Assembly (NCBI RefSeq): GCF_013282625.1
Contig: NZ_CP054020.1
Coordinates: 1,364,001-1,428,000 of the forward strand
DNA from: Thiomicrorhabdus xiamenensis
Lineage (GTDB): Bacteria > Pseudomonadota > Gammaproteobacteria > Thiomicrospirales > Thiomicrospiraceae
Direction: 5' to 3'
Length of the DNA: 64,000 bases
The translations under genes were made by a program, and so were the position numbers. Below, one piece after another: positions 20,094 to 26,516 of the stretch (within the stretch, counting starts at the first letter, position 1; every line of letters starts with the position of its first letter). A model generated the notes under the pieces. It worked only from the letters and a program-made list of their open reading frames with translations. It did not search any database and had not been told where the DNA came from.

Positions 20094-21147
20094 AGTTCAC
20101 CCCCGTATTTTGCATGGGTGATGTATCGAGCAAGTACCGGTCGTTAAAATCCGAGCCGCTTTCATGCGGCGCAAACTCCGGCCACACTATAGCCCCGTCT
20201 ACAGCCTTAGCCGCCTTTTGACCATAGACAATACCTTTATTCACTTTGGCCGGTGTACCGTCTTTATTAAAGCGGTCATTATCGGCCGCAATGATTAACC
20301 GGCTGACTGGGTAACGGATCTTAAAAGCACGGGCTACCGGTTTAAGGTTGGCGGCATCAAAGGCCACCACTATTGCGGATTGCGTATCATAGTGGGCGGC
20401 ATAGGTAATGCCGGTGGCGATACCCTCACACACCACAATAGATGCGCTATCCGGATGAAAGCGTAATACAAAGAAACTGCCGGTCTTTTGCGAGCCTTTT
20501 AAAAAACGCTTGTCGCTGTCTGGGTTAATAAACTGCACGCTAACCAATTTAAGCGCCGTGCGTAAATCTGTGTCTTTTGGGTGCGCTTTTGGCTGGGTGT
20601 TAAAGCGGTATACCGGTACCATGACCGCCCGCCCTAACTGCAATGGCAGATTCAAGCCGTGTAGCATGTCGGTTACGCCCTTCTGCACAAAATATTCGTT
20701 TCTCGGGTTGGCAATCATGGCGCGCTGTACAAGGTCTTTTGCCTTGCTCTGTGCCGCTAAATACCCCTGTTCACGCTCTTGGGCTTCTTGTTGTTCGGCT
20801 TGCTTGCGTTGGTTTGCACGCTTGCGTTGTTCGGCTTTGAGTCGCTTCTTATCGGCCTCATTCATGGGGGCGAACTTATACCCGTTTTCGATAGCCTCAT
20901 GGATTAGGCTTCCAATGGTTACGCCCCCACTGGCACGGATACTACGCCATGTACTAATAAAGGCGTTCTTATCGTAATTTGATGCGGTGGCGCTCCATGC
21001 TTGCATCACTTCTTTGGCATCCTCTCCAAATTCGGATTTGGCCGCCATCAGCAGGCGCGCCCAGTCTTCACGGGCTTGCTCTGCCGAGATGTAATTAAGC
21101 ATCTGCTCTAAAATGCTTAAATCAATGTCTTGGTGTTGTTTGTTCAT
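20086..21147 (-). CDS. Toprim-domain primase with PriCT_2 domain
   Basis: This is a 353-residue protein. The N-terminal 80 residues (ILEQMLNYISAEQAREDWARLLMAAKSEFG ... SIRASGGVTIGSLIHEA) fit PriCT_2. A Lys/Arg/Gln-rich linker follows. The C-terminal Toprim domain shows VVCEGIATGITYAA (catalytic Glu), VVAFDAANL, IIAADND (the DxD pair) and GSDFNDRYLL. It should prime replication of the excised element. It overlaps the DUF927 gene by 8 bp and lies 8 bp after the 112-aa gene upstream. No zinc-finger domain is visible. Confidence 0.87.
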   Translation of the reverse strand: MNKQHQDIDLSILEQMLNYISAEQAREDWARLLMAAKSEFGEDAKEVMQAWSATASNYDKNAFISTWRSIRASGGVTIGSLIHEAIENGYKFAPMNEADKKRLKAEQRKRANQRKQAEQQEAQEREQGYLAAQSKAKDLVQRAMIANPRNEYFVQKGVTDMLHGLNLPLQLGRAVMVPVYRFNTQPKAHPKDTDLRTALKLVSVQFINPDSDKRFLKGSQKTGSFFVLRFHPDSASIVVCEGIATGITYAAHYDTQSAIVVAFDAANLKPVARAFKIRYPVSRLIIAADNDRFNKDGTPAKVNKGIVYGQKAAKAVDGAIVWPEFAPHESGSDFNDRYLLDTSPMQNTGVNYE

Positions 21148-21155
21148 ACTCTTAC

Positions 21156-21494
21156 CTATGGATTCTTCTCTAGGGTTTTGCGTATTGCGGCTAGGTGCGC
21201 TCTGGCTTCATCCGGCGGCGTTGGCTTGGCTTTCCGAATAGGTTGGCCCGCCTTAACGCCGTAATAGTGACGGTAGGTTTTACCAAGTGCCCTGCATTTA
21301 ATCACTAGGCGCTGTGCTACCGGATTGAGCACATAGAAAAAATGATAGGTTTTGCCGGTATCGTCTTTTGCTCGAAAGTTATAAATCACTCCGTTAAAGG
21401 CAATAACCGGCATTTTCACTATCTTTAAGCCTGCAAAGGTCGTGGCAAAAGCCTGTTTAAAATGGCGCTTGATTTCGTCATTGTCTTGGCTCAT
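21156..21494 (-). CDS. unknown small basic protein (112 aa)
   Basis: Not recognised. It is rich in Lys/Arg with a beta-rich core (KIVKMPVIAFNGVIYNFRAKDDTGKTYHFFYVLN) and a helical basic tail. The pattern suggests nucleic-acid binding, but no known motif is present. It lies between the unknown genes and the primase, 8 bp from the primase start, so it belongs to the same leftward transcript. Confidence 0.65.
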   Translation of the reverse strand: MSQDNDEIKRHFKQAFATTFAGLKIVKMPVIAFNGVIYNFRAKDDTGKTYHFFYVLNPVAQRLVIKCRALGKTYRHYYGVKAGQPIRKAKPTPPDEARAHLAAIRKTLEKNP

Positions 21495-21501
21495 GAAAGA
21501 A

Positions 21502-21567
21502 TCAGTCCTTTCCTGCCATCAATGCAGGGTATGCCCGTACTTCTTCATCAATGTCTATAACTTCCAT
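21502..21567 (-). CDS. possible 21-aa microprotein
   Basis: The ATG at 21567 opens a 21-codon frame reading MEVIDIDEEVRAYPALMAGKD, filling the gap between two island genes. AGAGGTG lies just upstream at ribosome-site distance. The peptide is acidic. It is plausible only because it fits the tight packing and has a ribosome site. Confidence 0.3.
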   Translation of the reverse strand: MEVIDIDEEVRAYPALMAGKD

Positions 21568-21577
21568 TGCGACACCT

Positions 21578-21970
21578 CTACGGATCAGACTGCTTAGATT
21601 CGTTTTCCGAATCCTTTAGGTAGTCTTTACCGCCGTGCTTAAAGTGTTGCTCAATGCCGAAATTCGCTTGTGCATTGATGTACTGGATTTCGCTTAATAG
21701 ATCCATTTCTTCCTGTAACCAGATTGCAAAGCATTCGACCTCATTCTTTTCTAGTGGATCATCTTCATAATGCAGACCGGCACGGAAAAGCTTTGCCATC
21801 AATTGAATGTTCATCGGTCGCGTTTCCATTTCATTACTGGAATAGCTTTGCAGTTCATCCAGTGCTTTTAACTGCTCTGCATTCACTATCGGCCTATTGA
21901 AATCAATAGCGAAATTACGCGAGTAATCAGGGTTACGTAGGTTTTTTAGGATATGGGCTAAAGAATGCAT
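21578..21970 (-). CDS. unknown island protein (130 aa)
   Basis: Not recognised. It is a soluble, mostly helical, acidic protein (for example ALDELQSYSSNEMETRP, ECFAIWLQEEMDLLSEIQYINAQ) with no signal peptide, membrane segment or catalytic motif. Its ATG overlaps the stop of the preceding gene (TAATG), which shows translational coupling. Confidence 0.65.
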   Translation of the reverse strand: MHSLAHILKNLRNPDYSRNFAIDFNRPIVNAEQLKALDELQSYSSNEMETRPMNIQLMAKLFRAGLHYEDDPLEKNEVECFAIWLQEEMDLLSEIQYINAQANFGIEQHFKHGGKDYLKDSENESKQSDP

Positions 21971-22602
21971 TACTCACCCCCTTTTTCAGCTTGTGTAGAG
22001 TTCATAACCGGCATGGCGTTTAACAGCTCTTCCATGTCGTTTACGGTCTCTTTGAGAGTGAATAAGGTAGATAGGCAGGTACCAACATCAAACGCGCTTT
22101 TTAGCTGTTCAAGGTCATCGACAAAGGCTTGCGTTTCATTGGCAATAGCGGTCACTACCTTGGCGTTCTCCTGCAATATGGCTTGCACCTCGATAACGCC
22201 GGTCATTTGGTTAAAGGTCTGTTCTGCTTCGTCTGTATCTGGAATAACTAACGGCTCAGGGGGTGTAAATACCGGCGGTACATTTAACCCTTTCGAGGTG
22301 ATACTCTCTCGTACTTGGGGGTGTGCGTATGAATTTCTAATTAACCCTTCCAAAGTCGAGAAGAACCCAACCAAAAAGCCCTTTTCAGCATCGTTTAAGG
22401 TGTCTTTATCCGTAAAGGCATAGGCAATGCCCTGTAAATTACCGCCGGTATAGTCACTCTCACACAAATAACGCACGTAATCATAGACACCGGCCTTACC
22501 TACTTTGTTAGCTTGGCAATAGTCTAGGCATGGATCTATGTTTAATTGCAGCTTGCCGTTTTTATAGCAGTTCGAGAAAAAAGGTCTGTTTGCACTGTTC
22601 AT
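21970..22602 (-). CDS. unknown island protein (210 aa)
   Basis: Not recognised. The frame is open upstream, but the ATG at 22602 overlaps the previous stop as TAATG and gives MNSANRPFFSNCYKNGKLQ. The N-terminal half contains several Cys (CYKN, CLDYCQA, RYLCESD). A Pro-rich linker (VPPVFTPPEPLVIPDTDEAE) leads to a long helical C terminus (residues ~130-205) that may form a coiled coil. No enzyme motif is seen. Confidence 0.6.
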   Translation of the reverse strand: MNSANRPFFSNCYKNGKLQLNIDPCLDYCQANKVGKAGVYDYVRYLCESDYTGGNLQGIAYAFTDKDTLNDAEKGFLVGFFSTLEGLIRNSYAHPQVRESITSKGLNVPPVFTPPEPLVIPDTDEAEQTFNQMTGVIEVQAILQENAKVVTAIANETQAFVDDLEQLKSAFDVGTCLSTLFTLKETVNDMEELLNAMPVMNSTQAEKGGE

Positions 22603-22880
22603 TACTTGGTACCTCCCATGGTTGGAAGTAATACCGACATTTCCGGCACGCCTTGGCTGGCTAACCAAAGGGCTAGGCTGTCGAGCGTTTCAAAGTATCG
22701 AGCGGATTTGGTAACAGGGTTTTGAATGGTTGCCAGTTGGCCGCTTTCGGTTTCAATGGATAAATTCCAGACACCGGCAAGCGAAACGGCAATAAAGCGT
22801 TTAATAAAGCTGTTTTCAGGCAGATTAATCGAAAAAGAGAATTGCCCCACAGTGGCGGCATTTTGAGAAGTATTAGGCAT
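22602..22880 (-). CDS. unknown island protein (92 aa)
   Basis: Not recognised. It is small and beta-rich (VGQFSFSINLPENSFIKRFIAVSLAGVWNLSIETESG). ATGs at 22895 and 22880 are both open. I chose 22880 because a strong GGAGGG ribosome site precedes it and lies inside the longer frame. It overlaps the stop of the gene before and the start of the gene after. Confidence 0.6.
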   Translation of the reverse strand: MPNTSQNAATVGQFSFSINLPENSFIKRFIAVSLAGVWNLSIETESGQLATIQNPVTKSARYFETLDSLALWLASQGVPEMSVLLPTMGGTK

Positions 22881-23226
22881 AGGATTGCCCTCCATATAGT
22901 TTAGTCAGTGTTTGCCCACCTGCGTTAATTACAGGTGGGCGGGTCTCAACTACCGCTATATGACGGCTGGACTTATTCCCCGTAAAGGGTCTTGTATTAA
23001 GTCCTATCAACCCGCCCGCATTTTTAATAATACGGAAACGGTTTTCCATGCCGCTAGATAGCATTTTAGATACAGCTATCCATAGATTTTGGGCATAAAA
23101 AAAGCACGGTTTAAAGGCTGTGCGGGTGGCCTCATATAGTTTAGTAGTGCCGCCAATGTTAGCGGCTCCGGCTAATAGATGCAAGCGCATTGAGTTAAAT
23201 GGGGGCATTAAGGCAAACTTAGGCAT
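22873..23226 (-). CDS. unknown basic island protein (117 aa)
   Basis: Not recognised with confidence. The protein is strongly basic with patches such as KPCFFYAQNLWIAVSKMLSSGMENRFRI and a tail HIAVVETRPPVINAGGQTLTKLYGG. Similar small basic proteins (Ash/Icd-like, cell-division inhibitors) are common near alpA in P4-type islands, but that is only a positional analogy. The ATG at 23226 has GGAGGT six bases upstream and overlaps the preceding gene by 8 bp. Confidence 0.55.
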   Translation of the reverse strand: MPKFALMPPFNSMRLHLLAGAANIGGTTKLYEATRTAFKPCFFYAQNLWIAVSKMLSSGMENRFRIIKNAGGLIGLNTRPFTGNKSSRHIAVVETRPPVINAGGQTLTKLYGGQSYA

Positions 23227-23572
23227 GTTTACCTCCACGGGCTTGACGGTATAAATCTAGCGCTTCTAGGGCGCATTCTTTTTGGTGCCCTGCCAGTGTG
23301 TAGTAACCGGCGTTAGAATTGCTCCCGTCTTGGTCAATGCTGCTCATACGGCCGGTATCAATCACCCAACCGGCTTTTCTCAGTTTGAGAACAATATCAG
23401 GGGAATTAGCCACACCGGCAATCTCGTCCAGTTCTTGACGGGTGACAGGTCGCTGTACCAACACTTTAAAGAATCGGTATTCTTTTGCTGTGCGTATCAC
23501 GGGGCATTTGCTAGAATGAAAAAGCTCTGCTTGAGCCGTGGCATTGTCTTGGGTGTTGCGGCTCGCTTCCAT
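23219..23572 (-). CDS. winged-helix-like DNA-binding protein of the island
   Basis: This 117-residue protein has a central helix-turn-helix-like stretch (YRFFKVLVQRPVTRQELDEIAGVANSPDIVLKLRKAGWVIDTGRM) that fits a winged-helix fold. The frame is open upstream, but the ATG at 23572 overlaps the alpA stop (TAATG) with GAGGC before it. It is a probable regulator acting with AlpA on island genes. Similarity was judged by eye only. Confidence 0.6.
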   Translation of the reverse strand: MEASRNTQDNATAQAELFHSSKCPVIRTAKEYRFFKVLVQRPVTRQELDEIAGVANSPDIVLKLRKAGWVIDTGRMSSIDQDGSNSNAGYYTLAGHQKECALEALDLYRQARGGKHA

Positions 23573-23775
23573 TAGGCTGCCTCCCCACGAGTTGCTAACC
23601 ACTCGTTTACCTCTGCCACACTCCATACAGAACATTGCAAAGAAAGCTTTTTAGGCTTAGGGAATCCTTGGGTTTTAATCCATCGGTACACGGTTGACGG
23701 GTTTACACCCCCAAGCATTTCACGGCACATATCGGCCATGCGAATCTTGGGGTCTATGGTATTGGATTGGGTCAT
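23572..23775 (-). CDS. alpA: AlpA-family transcriptional regulator
   Basis: This 67-residue MerR-like helix-turn-helix protein contains RMADMCREMLGGVNPSTVYRWIKTQGFPKPKKLS and VWSVAEVNEWLATRG, the standard AlpA pattern. In P4-like elements and CP4-57, AlpA-type proteins control integrase/excisionase or late genes. Its ATG directly abuts a 58-nt three-stem RNA structure that contains the AGGTGG ribosome site, so translation is probably controlled. It heads a run of overlapping genes down to the DUF927 ATPase. Confidence 0.9.
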   Translation of the reverse strand: MTQSNTIDPKIRMADMCREMLGGVNPSTVYRWIKTQGFPKPKKLSLQCSVWSVAEVNEWLATRGEAA

Positions 23776-23833
23776 ATTGCCACCTGTTTTAATTGGTTAA
23801 AACGTAGCGCAATGCGTTGCGCTTGGTGGCAAT
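23776..23833 (-). promoter_or_regulatory. three-stem RNA junction / nested palindrome at the alpA start
   Basis: In the alpA transcript a 9-bp closing stem (ATTGCCACC with GGTGGCAAT) encloses two perfect hairpins. One is GCGCAA-CGCA-TTGCGC and the other GTTTTAA-CCAA-TTAAAAC. Junction linkers are only 2, 3 and 1 nt. The 3' strand of the closing stem with the preceding A forms AGGTGG, the only ribosome site, and ends directly at the ATG. The fold should block translation unless opened. The same DNA could also be a set of protein operators. Confidence 0.65.
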
Positions 23834-23878
23834 GTAAGAAAGTGGTTTAAGGAATGTTACTAAATGGCGGTAATGTCT

Positions 23879-25027
23879 TTATTGACTGCTTGATGGCGGT
23901 ATTGGCTCTTTGGTGTACCTCTTGAGCCGTTTTAAGAATGCTTCTTTATCTATCTCTTTTCCATCAAGCAGAATAGCGTTTTGTTTTTCATTTAAGCTTA
24001 GATAGCTTGGTAGGTTTATTTTGAAGTACTCCCATGCTTCTACTCTCTGAGGAAGTCGGCCGTTATCACTTAAAAACGCGGCAAACACCGTATTCATTGC
24101 ATTGAATAAGTCGTCTTTTTTGCGCGGTGGACTGCTAAATACATTAGTTGTATTTTGCTTTGGCGTGTTTACTTTCATTCTGTGTTCAATTCCTAGGTAC
24201 TCTTGTTCGAAGCACATTAATTCACGCCTTGAAATATAAAATCTGTCCGCTTCAATCAATCTTATAAAGTAGTCAGTATCAAGTTCATGCTGATAAATTA
24301 ATTCAACATTACATAACTCTGTGTCTGATTCGTACTGTAGTTCATCTGGCAATTCATCGCACGGCAGATTAACAATTACTCCTTTAATAGGTTTTAAAAC
24401 GTCATTGTTAAGGTCAGTAAATTTAGAAATCTTTAAACGCTTTAGGTACTCTATATCACCATGTAAGACTTTAAGAATCCAATTAGGGGCGAACCACTCA
24501 AACACTGGGAAAATAAGCCTTTCAGGTTTTCCTTTAAGCCCAATCTCATCAATTAGTGGTTCATAGTTGGTATCATCGTGTTTTTCTTGTTCTTTATCCC
24601 AAAGCAATACAGGCGGATAGTGAAAACGGTACTTTTTTACAATGGGGGCGGTTAGTCGGTAAGTCTCAAGTAAGTACTTTGTAAGATACTCATTCCCATC
24701 TTTTACAGACTCGTAATTTTCATTAGAGTGCTTCTTATGGTATTCCAGTTGTTTCTTTAAGCCATTATATAGACGCCTAGCTACTGCTGGATATTTGGAC
24801 TCATAATAGGGTTCACCAATAACCCTAATTTCATATCCTTGCTGTTTTGCTAAACGCTCATTCCATAGGTCGGTATTTCCCCTTGTAAATGGCAAAGAGA
24901 GTAAACCAAAATTTAAAAGCCCTCTAGCCCCCAAATCTAAAACACTTTCACGGGTTACCATTGGATCTCTTTGCTGGAAAATCTCTACCACTTCTTCTAT
25001 GTGGTAATAGGGCTTCAAATACGCCAT
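23879..25027 (-). CDS. unknown island protein (382 aa)
   Basis: Not recognised. It is soluble and charged, with no signal or membrane segment. The N-terminal 40 residues (YYHIEEVVEIFQQRDPMVTRESVLDLGARGLLNFG) look like a helix-turn-helix region. The C-terminal 80 residues (LFNAMNTVFAAFLSDNGRLPQRVEAWEYFK ... ILLDGKEIDKEAFLKRLKRYTKE) could also bind DNA. It lies between alpA and the iteron repeats and reads toward alpA. A regulatory or defence role is possible but not shown. Confidence 0.7.
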   Translation of the reverse strand: MAYLKPYYHIEEVVEIFQQRDPMVTRESVLDLGARGLLNFGLLSLPFTRGNTDLWNERLAKQQGYEIRVIGEPYYESKYPAVARRLYNGLKKQLEYHKKHSNENYESVKDGNEYLTKYLLETYRLTAPIVKKYRFHYPPVLLWDKEQEKHDDTNYEPLIDEIGLKGKPERLIFPVFEWFAPNWILKVLHGDIEYLKRLKISKFTDLNNDVLKPIKGVIVNLPCDELPDELQYESDTELCNVELIYQHELDTDYFIRLIEADRFYISRRELMCFEQEYLGIEHRMKVNTPKQNTTNVFSSPPRKKDDLFNAMNTVFAAFLSDNGRLPQRVEAWEYFKINLPSYLSLNEKQNAILLDGKEIDKEAFLKRLKRYTKEPIPPSSSQ

Positions 25028-25073
25028 TAGTCAAACCCTCCCGAGCTTGCTATCCACTGGAATAAGTAAGGGC

Positions 25074-25127
25074 GGCACGGTCAGGGGATGGATATTCCCT
25101 TTTCGCCCCGTCGGGCTAGACCGTGCC
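25074..25127 (+). ncRNA. second three-stem structured element (possible regulatory RNA)
   Basis: A perfect 9-bp closing stem (GGCACGGTC with GACCGTGCC) encloses two inner hairpins. One is AGGGGA-tggata-TTCCCT (one G-U pair, so the plus-strand RNA folds better) and the other GCCC-CGTC-GGGC. It lies 47 bp from the start of the 382-aa gene, on its upstream side. No open frame overlaps it. It may be a plus-strand small RNA or a leader element. Confidence 0.4.
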
Positions 25128-25188
25128 AGTGCTGTTCTATTCGGCTAATCCGCTGTTTTACAGTGCATTAACGCTTGTTTTTCATTTC

Positions 25189-25302
25189 TCTGTACCGTTC
25201 GTACCGTTTTGAAAACAAAAACGGTACAGGCTCTAGGCCGCGTGAATAAAGGCTCGTACCGTCCGTACCGCTTGTACCGTTGGTTTTTACGTATGTCATA
25301 AG
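25189..25302 (+). repeat. 114-bp direct repeat with GGTAC iterons, copy 1
   Basis: It holds GTACC sites at 25192, 25201, 25256, 25265 and 25274 (9-bp periods) and an inverted GGTAC at 25223. It also has a 10-bp inverted repeat GTACCGTTTT/AAAACGGTAC. It matches 26259-26372 with five mismatches. In P4 the cis replication region is also two ~120-bp iteron-bearing direct repeats. Confidence 0.9.
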
Positions 25303-25303
25303 C

Positions 25304-25579
25304 CTATGAAATAATTTTTATCTCTGAATAAAGTGGAATACTCATGGAAAGGTTATACTTTGACTTTTCCCAATCTGTTGGGATGCAGTCTTCTGGATTT
25401 GGTATTTCTACTATTACAGGGAATACTTGATTTAGCAGGGTTTCGATATTAGTGTTATCCCCATAAAGCGCCCCCCAAAACGCCACAATTTGATCATCTG
25501 CAGTTTTACATTTAAGCCACGTTACTTCTTTGTAATCTGAAAAGTGATGTTCAATTTTTTCAATAAGCTTTATTTCCAT
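25304..25579 (-). CDS. unknown small protein (91 aa) in the toxin-antitoxin cassette
   Basis: Not recognised. It is acidic with N-terminal MEIKLIEKIEHHFSDYKEVTWLKCKTADDQIVAFWGALYG, so a small alpha/beta domain is likely. It starts 15 bp after the antitoxin stop on the same strand and lies within the segment bounded by the 114-bp repeats. It may be a third component or a passenger of the module. Confidence 0.6.
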   Translation of the reverse strand: MEIKLIEKIEHHFSDYKEVTWLKCKTADDQIVAFWGALYGDNTNIETLLNQVFPVIVEIPNPEDCIPTDWEKSKYNLSMSIPLYSEIKIIS

Positions 25580-25594
25580 AAGCGACCTTTTGCT

Positions 25595-25894
25595 TTATGC
25601 CGTTGCCATATGCGGCTGTAAACGGAACTCTAGCCCGAGTGCTTGGATTACTTTAAACACGGTTTCAAAACGGGGGTGCTTGCCCTCCCCAAACGATTTA
25701 TAAAGGCTTTCACGCCCTAGGCCGGTCTGCTTGCTGATTTCTGCCATACCTTGAGAGCGCGCCGCAATGCCTAGCGCTTTAATAAATAGCTGGGGGTCGT
25801 TTTCTTCTAAACAGGCTTCTAGGTAGCTTTTAACGTCCTCAGCGGTGGTTAGGTATTCCGCCGGATCATAAGGCACCGAATTTAAGTTACTCAT
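25595..25894 (-). CDS. HigA-like antitoxin (HI1420-type addiction module antidote)
   Basis: This 99-residue protein has a helix-turn-helix domain (ALGIAARSQGMAEISKQTGLGRESLYKSFGEGKHPRFETVFKVIQALGLEFRL) typical of the antidote of the HI1419/HI1420 type. Its start overlaps the toxin gene by 8 bp, giving the toxin-first order of HigBA-like systems. It probably represses its own operon through the palindromes at 26200 and 26231. Confidence 0.9.
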   Translation of the reverse strand: MSNLNSVPYDPAEYLTTAEDVKSYLEACLEENDPQLFIKALGIAARSQGMAEISKQTGLGRESLYKSFGEGKHPRFETVFKVIQALGLEFRLQPHMATA

Positions 25895-26189
25895 CTAACC
25901 AACTCCTTACTTCTTTAATGTCTTTCTTTTGGTTGGGCTTATCGCCTACCAGTATTAACAAAACGATTTGAGCGCCCTCTTTGGTGTAATAAACGCGCCA
26001 CCCTTTACCTACATCAATTCTTAATTCAAACAGGTTTTCACTTAGTTGCTTATGGTCTCCTGCGTTGCCCATTGCTAGACGGGTTAACCGTGCCGTAATT
26101 CTGCTTTTGGCCTGTTTATCTTTGATTTGGTTAAAGCGTTCATCAAACGGGCTTTCACCATTCCTAAGGTATTTTCGGATTTCAATCAT
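25887..26189 (-). CDS. RelE/HigB-superfamily toxin (HI1419-type)
   Basis: This 100-residue protein of the RelE-fold killer group has ARLTRLAMGNAGDHKQLSENLFELRIDVGKGWRVYYTKEGAQIVLLILVGDKPNQKKDIKEV. Family members cleave mRNA at the ribosome. It is first in the operon, with the antitoxin overlapping its stop. The module probably stabilises the island. Confidence 0.9.
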   Translation of the reverse strand: MIEIRKYLRNGESPFDERFNQIKDKQAKSRITARLTRLAMGNAGDHKQLSENLFELRIDVGKGWRVYYTKEGAQIVLLILVGDKPNQKKDIKEVRSWLDE

Positions 26190-26199
26190 AGTTAGAATT

Positions 26200-26246
26200 G
26201 TATCTTATAAGATACGAATTAAGCAAAAATGTATTCACTTAGATAC
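26200..26246 (-). promoter_or_regulatory. toxin-antitoxin operators
   Basis: The perfect 16-bp palindrome GTATCTTATAAGATAC (26200-26215) lies 11 bp upstream of the toxin start. A diverged copy, GTATTCACTTAGATAC, lies at 26231-26246. They are 31 bp apart, about three helical turns, as expected for cooperative autorepression. Confidence 0.65.
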
Positions 26247-26258
26247 AAAATAGGGGTT

Positions 26259-26372
26259 TCTGTACCGTTCGTACCGTTTTGAAAACAAAAACGGTACAGG
26301 CTCTAGGCCGCATGAATAAAGGCTAGTACCGTCCGTACCGCTTGTACCGTTAATTTTTACGCATGTCATAAG
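26259..26372 (+). repeat. 114-bp direct repeat with GGTAC iterons, copy 2
   Basis: It is 109/114 identical to 25189-25302 in the same orientation, offset 1070 bp. The two copies bracket the toxin, antitoxin and 91-aa gene. Confidence 0.9.
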
Positions 26373-26402
26373 GTTGTACAAAATAACAGGGGTGAAAAGT
26401 GG

Positions 26403-26514
26403 CGCTATTTTCTGTTGGATTCGGCACAAATTAATGCCAACTATAAGCGCCACGATTTTCTCTCGGAATCGGCACAAATTAGTGCCAACTATAAGCGCTA
26501 CTAATCTGTGGGCG
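26403..26514 (+). repeat. 48-bp repeat array, right (two units)
   Basis: GGCACAAATTA cores lie at 26423 and 26471, 48 bp apart, including the perfect inverted repeat GGCAC-AAATTA-GTGCC. It has the same orientation as the left array and ends just after the integrase stop. Confidence 0.85.
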
Positions 26515-26516
26515 TG

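Noticed and set aside
26235-26477. 80-aa leftward frame near the right repeats
   Set aside because: It reads through the right 48-bp repeats and the iteron repeat; no independent protein signal.
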